A stretch of 46,560 nucleotides of DNA. Origin: Streptomyces sp. MZ04. Lineage in GTDB: Bacteria > Actinomycetota > Actinomycetes > Streptomycetales > Streptomycetaceae. The notes beneath the pieces were generated by a model. The model saw only the letters and a program-made list of their open reading frames with translations, did not search any database and was not told the DNA's origin. Where the stretch lies: assembly GCF_004684775.1 (NCBI RefSeq), contig NZ_SRIC01000035.1:1-46560 (forward strand). The letters are read 5' to 3'. Made by a program: the position numbers and the translations under genes. Shown here one piece after another: positions 7,197 through 17,820 of the stretch; position 1 is the first letter of the stretch, and the number at the start of each line of letters is the position of its first letter.

Positions 7197-8473
7197 GCCT
7201 TCGCCTCCCCTCCGTCGCCCTCCTGCTCGTGATGGGTCAACAGGGCGCGCTGCTCCTCCAGTTCATGCTGGTGCTCCACGGCGTCGAGCCGGTCGGCCTC
7301 CAGCATTTCGTGGACGGAGTTCATCAGCGTCTCCATGTCCACCACCCCGGTGTACTCGCCGCGCCGCCCGGTCACCGCGACCCGCCCCGCGTTGTCCGTG
7401 AGGACCGCTTCGAGCGCGTCGCGCAGCGTGGCGTCACGGGTGACGGTGTCGTGCACGAGGGTGCCCGCGCGAGCCAGGGAGCCCTTGGCGCGCATCAGGT
7501 CGCCGCGCCGCAGCCACTTGTAGGGGCGGCGGCGCTTGTCGAGCAGCAGCAGTTCGTTCGTGCCGCTGGCCCGCAGCTTGTCGAAGATGTCCTGGAGCGG
7601 ATCGTCGACGGTCACCGTCGCGAAGTCCGCGATCTCCACATCGCGTACGCGGGTGAGGTTGAGCCGCTTCAGGGCCGCGCCCGCGCCCACGAAGCCCGAC
7701 ACGAAGTCGTCGGCGGGGTTGGTGAGGATGGCCTCCGGGGTGTCGAACTGCGCGATGTGCGAGCGCTCGCGCAGGACCGCGATGCGGTCGCCCAGCTTGA
7801 TGGCCTCGTCGAAGTCGTGGGTGACGAAGACGATCGTCTTGTGCAGCTCGTGCTGGAGCCGGATCAGCTCGTCCTGGAGGTGGTCACGGGTGATCGGGTC
7901 GACGGCGCCGAAGGGCTCGTCCATGAGGAGAACCGGGGGATCCGCCGCCAACGCCCGCGCCACGCCCACGCGTTGCTGCTGACCGCCGGAGAGCTGGCGC
8001 GGATAGCGGTGGTGGAACTCGGCGGGATCGAGCCCGACCAGGTCGAGCATCTCCTCGATCCGGTCCTTGATCCGCGACTTCCCCCAGCCGATCATCTTCG
8101 GTACGAGCGCGATGTTCTGAGCCACCGTCATGTGCGGGAAGAGCCCGGACGACTGGATCGCGTAGCCGATCTTGCGGCGCAGTTTCACCGGATCCATGTC
8201 GGTGACGTCCTCGCCGCCGATGCGGATGCGGCCGCTGGTCGGCTCGATGAGCCGGTTGATCATCTTCAGCGTGGTCGACTTACCGCAGCCCGACGGGCCG
8301 ACGAGGATGACGATCTCGCCCGCCTTGATCTCCATGCTGACGCTGTCCACGGCGGGGTCGCCGCTGCCCGGATAGTGCTTGGTGAGGTTCTCCAGCTCGA
8401 TCGTCGCGCCGGTCGTGGCAGCCGTGCCTTCGGCCGTCGTCGTATCGGCGGAAGTCGCGGTGGTCTCAGACAC
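7193..8473 (-). CDS. Osmoprotectant ABC transporter ATPase with CBS domains
   Basis: A 426-residue ProV/OpuCA-type ATPase. Walker A GPSGCGKST (59-67), signature LSGGQQQR and Walker B VLLMDEPFGA are intact. The C-terminal part (about 285-400) contains two CBS-type repeats, which in OpuA sense ionic strength through the membrane surface and switch transport on under osmotic stress. A Thr/Ala-rich N-terminal tail precedes the ATPase core. It overlaps the upstream permease by 8 bp. GTG start. Confidence 0.9.
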   Translation of the reverse strand: MSETTATSADTTTAEGTAATTGATIELENLTKHYPGSGDPAVDSVSMEIKAGEIVILVGPSGCGKSTTLKMINRLIEPTSGRIRIGGEDVTDMDPVKLRRKIGYAIQSSGLFPHMTVAQNIALVPKMIGWGKSRIKDRIEEMLDLVGLDPAEFHHRYPRQLSGGQQQRVGVARALAADPPVLLMDEPFGAVDPITRDHLQDELIRLQHELHKTIVFVTHDFDEAIKLGDRIAVLRERSHIAQFDTPEAILTNPADDFVSGFVGAGAALKRLNLTRVRDVEIADFATVTVDDPLQDIFDKLRASGTNELLLLDKRRRPYKWLRRGDLMRAKGSLARAGTLVHDTVTRDATLRDALEAVLTDNAGRVAVTGRRGEYTGVVDMETLMNSVHEMLEADRLDAVEHQHELEEQRALLTHHEQEGDGGEAKA

Positions 8474-9125
8474 GGATACCCCTCGGGATCGTCAGCCGGC
8501 CGATCAGGACGTACGCGGCATCGAAGAGCAGCGCCAGGATGACGATCCCGAGCGTGCCCGCGAGCACCTGGTTGAGCGCGTTCTTGCTGCCGAGCGAGCC
8601 GATGCCGCGGAAGATCTCGTTGCCGAGGCCGGGGCCCGACGCGTACGCGGCGATGGCGGCGATGCCCATCAGCATCTGCGTGGACACGCGGATGCCGGTG
8701 AGGATCGGCGGCCAGGCGATCGGCAGTTCCACCCGCACCAGGCGGGTCATCCGCGACATCCCGATGCCCTTCGCGGCATCGACCAGGGAGGGGTCGACGC
8801 CGCGCAGGCCGACGATGGAGTTGCGCACGATCGGAAGCAGCCCGTAGAGGGTCAGCGCGATGACGGTCGGCGCGACACCGAGCCCGACGATCGGGATCAG
8901 CAGACCGATCATGGCGAGCGACGGGACGGTCAGAATGGTGGAGGTGGCGGTCGTGGCCAGATTGCCCGCCCACTCGCTGCGGTACGTGATGACGCCGATC
9001 AGTACTCCGATGACGGTCGCCACGACCATGCACTGGAATACCGCGCTGGCGTGTTGGTACGCGTCCGCCAGCAACTGCTGGTGGCGGTTGACGAGGTAGT
9101 CCCAGAAGTCCACTGAACTGCTCAC
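8466..9125 (-). CDS. Osmoprotectant ABC transporter permease (first)
   Basis: A 219-residue ProW/OpuCB-type permease with five or six membrane segments and the EAA-like motif DAAKGIGMSRMTRLVRVELP. It is the first gene of the operon permease-ATPase-permease-binding protein, an order typical of actinobacterial OpuB/OpuC systems with two different permease subunits. The GTG start at 9125 is preceded by GGTGAGGTGAG; GTG at codon 5 is an alternative. No operon-specific operator was recognised in the 93-bp gap upstream. Confidence 0.88.
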   Translation of the reverse strand: MSSSVDFWDYLVNRHQQLLADAYQHASAVFQCMVVATVIGVLIGVITYRSEWAGNLATTATSTILTVPSLAMIGLLIPIVGLGVAPTVIALTLYGLLPIVRNSIVGLRGVDPSLVDAAKGIGMSRMTRLVRVELPIAWPPILTGIRVSTQMLMGIAAIAAYASGPGLGNEIFRGIGSLGSKNALNQVLAGTLGIVILALLFDAAYVLIGRLTIPRGIRV

Positions 9126-9218
9126 CTCACCCAGGCGCGGGTTCAGACGGCACCGGGAGGCTCCCGGCGCCCGCGTGCTGCGTACGACGCTCGCTGTTCG
9201 TATCCCTACCTACCCGCG

Positions 9219-12402
<3,184 letters not shown>

Positions 12403-12403
<1 letters not shown>

Positions 12404-12421
12404 GACGCACACTGTGCGTCA
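12403..12421. promoter_or_regulatory. Perfect 19-bp palindrome at the TPR gene start
   Basis: TGACGCACA-C-TGTGCGTCA: 9-bp arms, 1-bp centre. It touches the TPR start codon and lies about 90 bp upstream of the divergent FAD oxidase gene. It is well placed to be an operator for either gene; the regulator is unknown. Confidence 0.55.
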
Positions 12422-12511
12422 CGGTCCGTCTATACGAAGAGCACATCCCGGCGTGTGGACGGGCGTCGCCCACGGGTTCACACCGATGGCCCCGGGTGCG
12501 AGGCTGTGATC

Positions 12512-13891
12512 ATGAGCCGCACACTCATCGAACTCCTCTGTGTCGGTCGCGAGGCCCTCCCCGCCGACGCCGTCCTCACGGACCCGGACATCACGTCCTC
12601 GTACGCGAACGACATGGCGAGCTTCTGCGACGCGGGCACCCCGGCCGTCGTCGTCCTGCCGCGCACCGTCGAGCAGGTCCAGCACGTCATGCGCACGGCA
12701 ACCGAGCTGCGCGTCCCGGTGGTCCCACAGGGCGCCCGCACGGGCCTGTCCGGCGGCGCGAACGCCAGCGACGGCTGCATCGTGCTGTCCCTGGTCAAGA
12801 TGGACCGCATCCTGGAGATCAACCCCGTCGACCGCGTCGCGGTCGTCGAACCCGGCGTCGTCAACGCCGCCCTCTCCCGCGCCGTGAACGAACACGGGCT
12901 CTACTACCCGCCGGATCCCTCGAGTTGGGAGACCTGCACCATCGGCGGGAACATCGGCACGGCCTCGGGCGGCCTGTGCTGTGTGAAGTACGGGGTGACG
13001 GCGGAGTACGTGCTCGGCCTCGACGTCGTCCTCGCCGACGGACGGCTCATGAGCACCGGTCGGCGTACGGCCAAGGGCGTCGCGGGCTACGACCTCACGC
13101 GCCTCTTCGTCGGCTCCGAGGGCAGCCTCGGCATCGTCGTCCGCGCGACCCTCGCCCTGAAGCCGCAGCCGCCCCAACAGCTCGTCCTGGCCGCCGAGTT
13201 CGGCTCGGCCGAGGCCGCCTGCGACGCCGTATGCAAGATCATGGAAGGAGGGCACGTCCCCTCGCTCCTGGAGCTGATGGACCGTACGACCATCAGGGCC
13301 GTGAACGCGCTGGCCGACATGGGCCTCCCCGAGACCACCGAGGCGCTGCTCCTCGCCGCCTTCGACACTCCGGACCCGGCGTCCGACCTCGCCGCCGTCG
13401 GCGCGCTGTGCGAGGCGGCGGGCGCCACCCAGGTGGTCCCCGCCGACGACGCCGCCGAGTCCGAACTGCTGCTGCAGGCGCGGCGGTTGTCACTCACCGC
13501 GCTGGAGGCCGTCAAGGGCACGACGATGATCGACGATGTGTGCGTACCGCGCTCCAGGCTCGCGGACATGCTCGCCGGCGTCGACCGCATCGCCGATAAG
13601 TACAGCCTCACGATCGGGGTCTGCGCGCACGCGGGCGACGGCAACACCCACCCCACCGTCTGCTTCGACGCGGCAGACCTCGACGAGGGCCGCCGCGCCC
13701 GCGAGTCCTTCGACGAGATCATGGCCCTCGGTCTGGAACTCGGCGGCACGATCACCGGCGAGCACGGCGTGGGCGTCCTGAAGAAGGAGTGGCTGGCACG
13801 CGAGATCGGCCCGGTGGGCGTGGAGATGCAGCGCGCCATCAAGACGGCGTTCGACCCGCTCTCCCTTCTCAATCCGGGCAAGCTCTTCTGA
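12512..13891 (+). CDS. FAD-linked oxidase, GlcD/D-lactate dehydrogenase type
   Basis: A 459-residue PCMH-type flavoprotein. The FAD-binding N-terminal half shows PQGARTGLSGGA (about 71-82) and NIGTASGGLCCVKYG (about 149-163). The C-terminal FAD-oxidase domain shows HAGDGNTHP, GGTITGEHGVGVLKKEWL and LLNPGKLF. Members oxidise 2-hydroxy acids such as glycolate or D-lactate to 2-oxo acids. No GlcE/GlcF or iron-sulphur partner is next to it, so it probably passes electrons to the quinone pool by itself. ATG 12512 was chosen because the family N-terminus starts a few residues later; an ORF extending far upstream is antisense to the TPR gene. Confidence 0.9.
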   Translation: MSRTLIELLCVGREALPADAVLTDPDITSSYANDMASFCDAGTPAVVVLPRTVEQVQHVMRTATELRVPVVPQGARTGLSGGANASDGCIVLSLVKMDRILEINPVDRVAVVEPGVVNAALSRAVNEHGLYYPPDPSSWETCTIGGNIGTASGGLCCVKYGVTAEYVLGLDVVLADGRLMSTGRRTAKGVAGYDLTRLFVGSEGSLGIVVRATLALKPQPPQQLVLAAEFGSAEAACDAVCKIMEGGHVPSLLELMDRTTIRAVNALADMGLPETTEALLLAAFDTPDPASDLAAVGALCEAAGATQVVPADDAAESELLLQARRLSLTALEAVKGTTMIDDVCVPRSRLADMLAGVDRIADKYSLTIGVCAHAGDGNTHPTVCFDAADLDEGRRARESFDEIMALGLELGGTITGEHGVGVLKKEWLAREIGPVGVEMQRAIKTAFDPLSLLNPGKLF

Positions 13892-13925
13892 TCCGCCTCC
13901 GCTGTCGCCCCCGTGGCTGCGGAGC

Positions 13926-14399
13926 TCACTCACCGTCCTTGGACTCGTCGCTCGGCCACGGGTCGCGCAGCCAGAGATCGTCGGCCGGGGTCGGCGTGAG
14001 CAGCTCGGCGAGGCCGTCGTCGATGCCGAGCCGCTCAGCCTCAGAGCCCGGAGGGACCACCCGCAGCGTGCGCTCGAGCCAGGCGGAGACGGCCGGCGCG
14101 GGCGCCTCGAGGAGCGCGTCACCGTCGGGTGAACTCAGCGCCATCAGGACGACGCTGCGCCCCTCGACCTTGGTCGGCCAGACCCGGACGTCGCCGTGGC
14201 CGCAGGGCCTGAACACCCCCTCGACAAGCAGCTCGCGGGCGAACGTCCAGTTCACCGGGTGCTCGGAGCCGATGTGGAAGGCGATGTGGACGGCGTAGGG
14301 ATCGTCGGTGCGGTAGGTGAGGCGGGCCGGGACGGGAATGGCGCGTTCCGGAGAGAGGACGAGTTTGAGCTCAAGCTCGCGTTCCACCACGGTGTGCAT
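13926..14399 (-). CDS. ssgG: SsgA-like sporulation protein SsgG
   Basis: A 157-residue SALP-family protein. Family landmarks: VPARLTYRTDDPYAVHIAFH (about 23-42), WTFARELLVEGVFRPCGHGDVRVWP (about 51-75) and ALSSPDGDALLEAPA (about 87-101). SALPs are unique to sporulating actinomycetes and direct septum placement and wall remodelling in aerial hyphae. The neighbouring FAD oxidase matches the remembered setting of S. coelicolor ssgG, whose loss makes some septa skip, giving double- or triple-length spores. Assignment to SsgG rather than another SALP rests on this synteny. A strong AAGGAAGGAA lies upstream. Confidence 0.8.
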   Translation of the reverse strand: MHTVVERELELKLVLSPERAIPVPARLTYRTDDPYAVHIAFHIGSEHPVNWTFARELLVEGVFRPCGHGDVRVWPTKVEGRSVVLMALSSPDGDALLEAPAPAVSAWLERTLRVVPPGSEAERLGIDDGLAELLTPTPADDLWLRDPWPSDESKDGE

Positions 14400-14502
14400 G
14401 TCGGTGCGTTCCTTCCTTGTTCGGGGCCCTGGGAGCGGACCCGTGCAAGGAGAGAGCGCGAGGCGGCCGGAGCATTACGCGACTTCCGGAAAGTTTTTTC
14501 GC

Positions 14503-14542
14503 GGAGGTTCTCGGAGGTTCTCGGAGGTTCTCGGAGGGGGTC
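14503..14542. repeat. 10-bp tandem repeat in an intergenic region
   Basis: GGAGGTTCTC occurs three times perfectly (14503-14532), then a degenerate fourth copy. It lies between divergent ssgG and the first RDD gene. Each unit contains a Shine-Dalgarno-like GGAGG, but no start codon follows at a suitable distance. Its function is unknown. Confidence 0.8.
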
Positions 14543-14663
14543 GGGGAACCGCTGAACTGTGCCCCGATGGGGGCCGGAAGGGCGGGACCCGCACAGGCGG
14601 AGGCGGAGGTCTGATAGATGTGGAGCCTCAAAAAGACCCCCGAGCAGATACGGGACGACGGAC

Positions 14664-16175
14664 ATGAGCGCCCCAACTCCGGCCCCAGGCGACGACAGGC
14701 CCCGCGAAGGCTACTACCCCGATCCGTCCATTCCCGGATATGTCCGGTACTGGAACGGCGCGGCCTGGGTGCCCGGTACGAGCCGTCCCGCCCCGTCCGA
14801 CGGCGAAACGCTGCCCGCGCCGCCCGGCGCGGGTGCGGCAGCGGCGACTCCGGCGGCTCCCGCGGCTCCCGCTGCGGAGGAGACCGGTCCGGTCTTCTTC
14901 GACGAGGAGCCGATGCCGGAGGCTCCCGAGGGTGCCGCCTCTGCCGCCTCTGCCGCCTCTGCCGCCGACGCGCAGCACGGGGCGAGGCCCGAGCCCGCTT
15001 CGGCGTGGCAGGCGGACGCGGGCCGGCAGACCGGTCTCGGCGGTGAGCAGGACCGGCGGGTGTCGTGGGGTGGGGCAGGGCAGGGCGATCCGAGGGACCC
15101 GCGGGTGCCGAGCGAACGCCCGCAGCAGCAGCCGGAGCCTTCTTCCCCGTCCCCGTCCCCGTCTCCGTCTCCCTCTCCGGGAGAGGAGGGTCCTGGCACG
15201 GTGCAGATCCGTGCGATCAAGCCGGGTACGTCGGGTGCATCGGGTACGTCGGATACGTCGGGCACATCGGGTACGCCTGCCAAGCAGCCGCCTCCTGCGA
15301 CCGACGGCACCGTCACGTTCCGCAGGCCCAGTGGGCCGGTGCGGCCCACTCCGGCGAACGAGCAGCCGTCGGCCGGTACCGAAGGCACCATGGCGATCAG
15401 GGCCCTGCGCCCGAAGTCCTCACCGCCGCAGGCCGCTGTTCCTCCGCAGGCCGCTCCCGCTCCCGCTCCCGCGCCGACGCCCGCGCCCGCGCAGCCTTCC
15501 GTTCCGCAGCAGGGCGGTGCGCACGGCGGCAGGCCGTCGCCGGTGACCTCGGGGCCCGGTGGCGGCTCGCCCTCGTGGGCCCAGCAGGTCCACCAGCTCG
15601 CCGAGTCCGACGGTCAGGCGCAGCAGCAGCCGGTGGTGCCGTGGAAGCCGGTCGCCAACGATCCGTTCCTCGCGGCGGCGCAGGCCCAGGCGGCGGCGCG
15701 GCCCGCGGGGATGGGCAAGCGGTTCGTGGCGCGGCTCATCGACACGGTGGTGCTCGCCGCGGTCACCGGTGCGGCCGCGCTGCCGCTGGGTACGAAGGCC
15801 GCCGATCACGTCGACAGCAAGATCGACGCGGCGAAGATGTCCGGCGAGAAGGTCACGGTGTGGCTCCTGGACGGCACCACGGCGGGGTACCTGGGCATGG
15901 TCCTGGCGGTCCTGCTCGTCTTCGGCGTCCTCTACGAAGCGGTGCCGACCGCCAAGTGGGGTCGCACGCTGGGGAAGAAGCTGCTGGGGCTCGAGGTGCG
16001 GGACATGGGCGAGCACGAGGCGCCGTCGTTCGGGGCGGCGTTGAAGCGGTGGCTGGTGTATGCGGTGCCGGGGGTCCTGGTGATCGGGCTCGTGGGCATC
16101 CTGTGGGGCCTCTTCGACCGCCCGTGGCGCCAGTGCTGGCACGACAAGGCAGCGGGCACGTTCGTGGCGGGCTAG
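14664..16175 (+). CDS. DUF2510-linker-RDD membrane protein
   Basis: A 503-residue three-part protein. Residues about 14-38 form a DUF2510 module (GYYPDPS...RYWNGAAW). Residues about 45-345 are a disordered Pro/Ala/Ser/Gly linker with simple repeats (Ser-Pro run near 15150-15180; Gly-Thr-Ser repeats near 15225-15275). The C-terminus is an RDD domain (about 350-500) with the Arg of FVARLIDTVV, WGRTLGKKLLGLEV and the closing WHDKAAGTFV. RDD proteins are membrane proteins of uncertain transport role. The downstream neighbour is a second RDD protein, so the pair probably arose by duplication. Confidence 0.82.
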   Translation: MSAPTPAPGDDRPREGYYPDPSIPGYVRYWNGAAWVPGTSRPAPSDGETLPAPPGAGAAAATPAAPAAPAAEETGPVFFDEEPMPEAPEGAASAASAASAADAQHGARPEPASAWQADAGRQTGLGGEQDRRVSWGGAGQGDPRDPRVPSERPQQQPEPSSPSPSPSPSPSPGEEGPGTVQIRAIKPGTSGASGTSDTSGTSGTPAKQPPPATDGTVTFRRPSGPVRPTPANEQPSAGTEGTMAIRALRPKSSPPQAAVPPQAAPAPAPAPTPAPAQPSVPQQGGAHGGRPSPVTSGPGGGSPSWAQQVHQLAESDGQAQQQPVVPWKPVANDPFLAAAQAQAAARPAGMGKRFVARLIDTVVLAAVTGAAALPLGTKAADHVDSKIDAAKMSGEKVTVWLLDGTTAGYLGMVLAVLLVFGVLYEAVPTAKWGRTLGKKLLGLEVRDMGEHEAPSFGAALKRWLVYAVPGVLVIGLVGILWGLFDRPWRQCWHDKAAGTFVAG

Positions 16176-16183
16176 CGTTTCCC

Positions 16184-16226
16184 ACCGGCTCCGCCGAGTT
16201 CGTCCTCAAACGCCGGACGGGCTGAA
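16184..16226 (+). repeat. 43-bp dispersed repeat, copy A
   Basis: Exactly identical, in inverted orientation, to 46282-46324. Its core CAAACGCCGGACGGGCTG is also the stem of the cysM terminator at 27778-27835. It lies between the two RDD genes. Confidence 0.9.
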
Positions 16227-16328
16227 TGGTCTGCGGCCGGGCTGGAAGACCTACGGGTGGGCGGGGTTCTTAACCCGTACAGCCGCTCGCCGCGTGCGGA
16301 CGTACCCCCTTCGCGGTCGACTCGCCCC

Positions 16329-16937
16329 ATGAGTACCGAACCGCCGCCGTACCCGCCGCCCCCCGACGACGACGACAACGACAACGACCCCTTCAAGAAG
16401 CAGCCCCCGCCGAGCCCACCGCCGTACGGCGGCGACGGCGGTGATCCCTACGGCGGTGGCGGATACGGCGCGCAGGATCCCCTCGCCGGGATGCCGCCCC
16501 TGGCCGACAGCGGGAAACGTGTCCTCGCCCGCATCATCGACATGATCCTCGTCGGCGTGGTCGTCTGGTTGCTCTCCTGGCTCTTCCGTACGAACGAGTT
16601 CGATGTCGACCCGGACAAGGTCGAGTTCGGCAAGAGTTTCGGGCAGTCGCTGCTGGCCGCCGTGCTCTACATCGCGTACGACAGCTTCCTGATCGCCAAG
16701 ACGGGCCAGACCCTCGGCAAGAAGTGGCTGGGGATGCGGGTCGCGAACCTCAACGACGGGGCGACGCCCACCCTGCAGACCGCGCTCGCCCGCGCGGCCG
16801 TCCTCTGGATCCCGTTCGCGTTCTGCTGCGCCTGCATCTGGACGGCCATCTGCGGCGGCTGGAGCTTCTTCGACAAGCCCTACAAGCAGGGCCTGCACGA
16901 CAAGGCGGCCAAGACGGTGGTGGTCAGCACCACCTGA
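16329..16937 (+). CDS. RDD-family membrane protein
   Basis: A 202-residue protein: a Pro/Asp/Gly-rich cytoplasmic N-terminus (1-60), then an RDD domain with membrane segments at about 75-95 and 105-130 and a third hydrophobic Cys-rich stretch (about 158-178). The RDD signature is seen in RVLARIIDMILVGVV and TLGKKWLGMRV, and it ends with LHDKAAKTVVV. It lies 153 bp after another RDD gene, separated by a dispersed repeat. Its function is unknown beyond membrane localisation. Confidence 0.82.
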   Translation: MSTEPPPYPPPPDDDDNDNDPFKKQPPPSPPPYGGDGGDPYGGGGYGAQDPLAGMPPLADSGKRVLARIIDMILVGVVVWLLSWLFRTNEFDVDPDKVEFGKSFGQSLLAAVLYIAYDSFLIAKTGQTLGKKWLGMRVANLNDGATPTLQTALARAAVLWIPFAFCCACIWTAICGGWSFFDKPYKQGLHDKAAKTVVVSTT

Positions 16938-17000
16938 GGGCGGTCACCGGTCACCACTACCGCGGCGGTAGCGGAAAGGTATGCGGCGGGCTCGTGGTCC

Positions 17001-17315
17001 TCACGGGCCCGCCGGTTCGCGTACGGACTCGGCAAGCACGGGCGCGGCGGCGGCACGCCGCACCGGCACGCGCTCCTCGGCGGCGCGTACGACGGAAGCG
17101 ACGCGTGCGGCGGCAGGAGCGGCGGGTTTCGGCTGGGGAACGGTCATGGCGACCAGTAACCCGAGGCCGAGCGCGGCGGCGGCTATGACCGCCACCCCGA
17201 TCCCCGAACTCGTCTGGGAGAGCAGCAGCATGGCGAGCGTCGAGAAGACGACGGTCACTGTGCCGTACGTGAGCTGCGCGGGGGTCGGACGAGGCAGCGG
17301 CATGGGACGAGGCAT
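17001..17315 (-). CDS. Small membrane protein of unknown function
   Basis: A 104-residue protein with two hydrophobic helices (about 17-34 and 36-56) and an Ala/Arg/Pro-rich C-terminal tail. ATG 17315 has GAGGA upstream. The codon bias is typical of the region and supports a real gene. I recognise no domain; similar small membrane proteins are common next to RDD genes in Streptomyces, but no function is assigned. Confidence 0.6.
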   Translation of the reverse strand: MPRPMPLPRPTPAQLTYGTVTVVFSTLAMLLLSQTSSGIGVAVIAAAALGLGLLVAMTVPQPKPAAPAAARVASVVRAAEERVPVRRAAAAPVLAESVREPAGP

Positions 17316-17820
17316 GGCGTAATCCGTCCTCGGAAACAGCGGATGCGGAGGGGGTGTCGAACCGTATGAGTTGTGCTGTATAACCGTGGATCCGTAGTGC
17401 TGTACACGAATCAAAGGGTGCCCGGCGATGGCGACTTGAGAAGTGCCGTCGCACGCTGTAGCGCACCGTCGATTGACTCTATTCCGCTGCATGCCCGACG
17501 GGAACGGGCGGTAAGCGTGACCTAACCCACGGTGCGGCAGCACAGGGGGCGCACGGGTTCATGGCGTCCACCAAGTGGACGGTGGGACGCGCCCGTTGAC
17601 CGTTTCGCAGGGCGCCCCCGCGCGTTCCGGCAGCCGCCCGCGCGCGTCCGGATAGCGGATGTCCGGGACTGCATAGTGCACTTGGCCTGTTCAAGTCAAG
17701 GTCTGTCTTTTCTCCCGCATCTCCGGTCGAATGTCGTCACTTGTGACGCGTATCGCGCGCGGACCTCCTCCGACCGGGACTCGTCCGCCCCCGCGCGGAC
17801 GCGGGGGAGGACAGCATCAA
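17316..17820. other. Intergenic region upstream of the M6 protease gene
   Basis: No gene is supported in these 505 bp. It holds small palindromes: AGTGCACT near 17675 and CGTCAC-TT-GTGACG (17735-17748), the latter 73 bp before the protease start and a possible operator. GGGAGG (17805-17810) is the protease ribosome-binding site. Confidence 0.5.
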
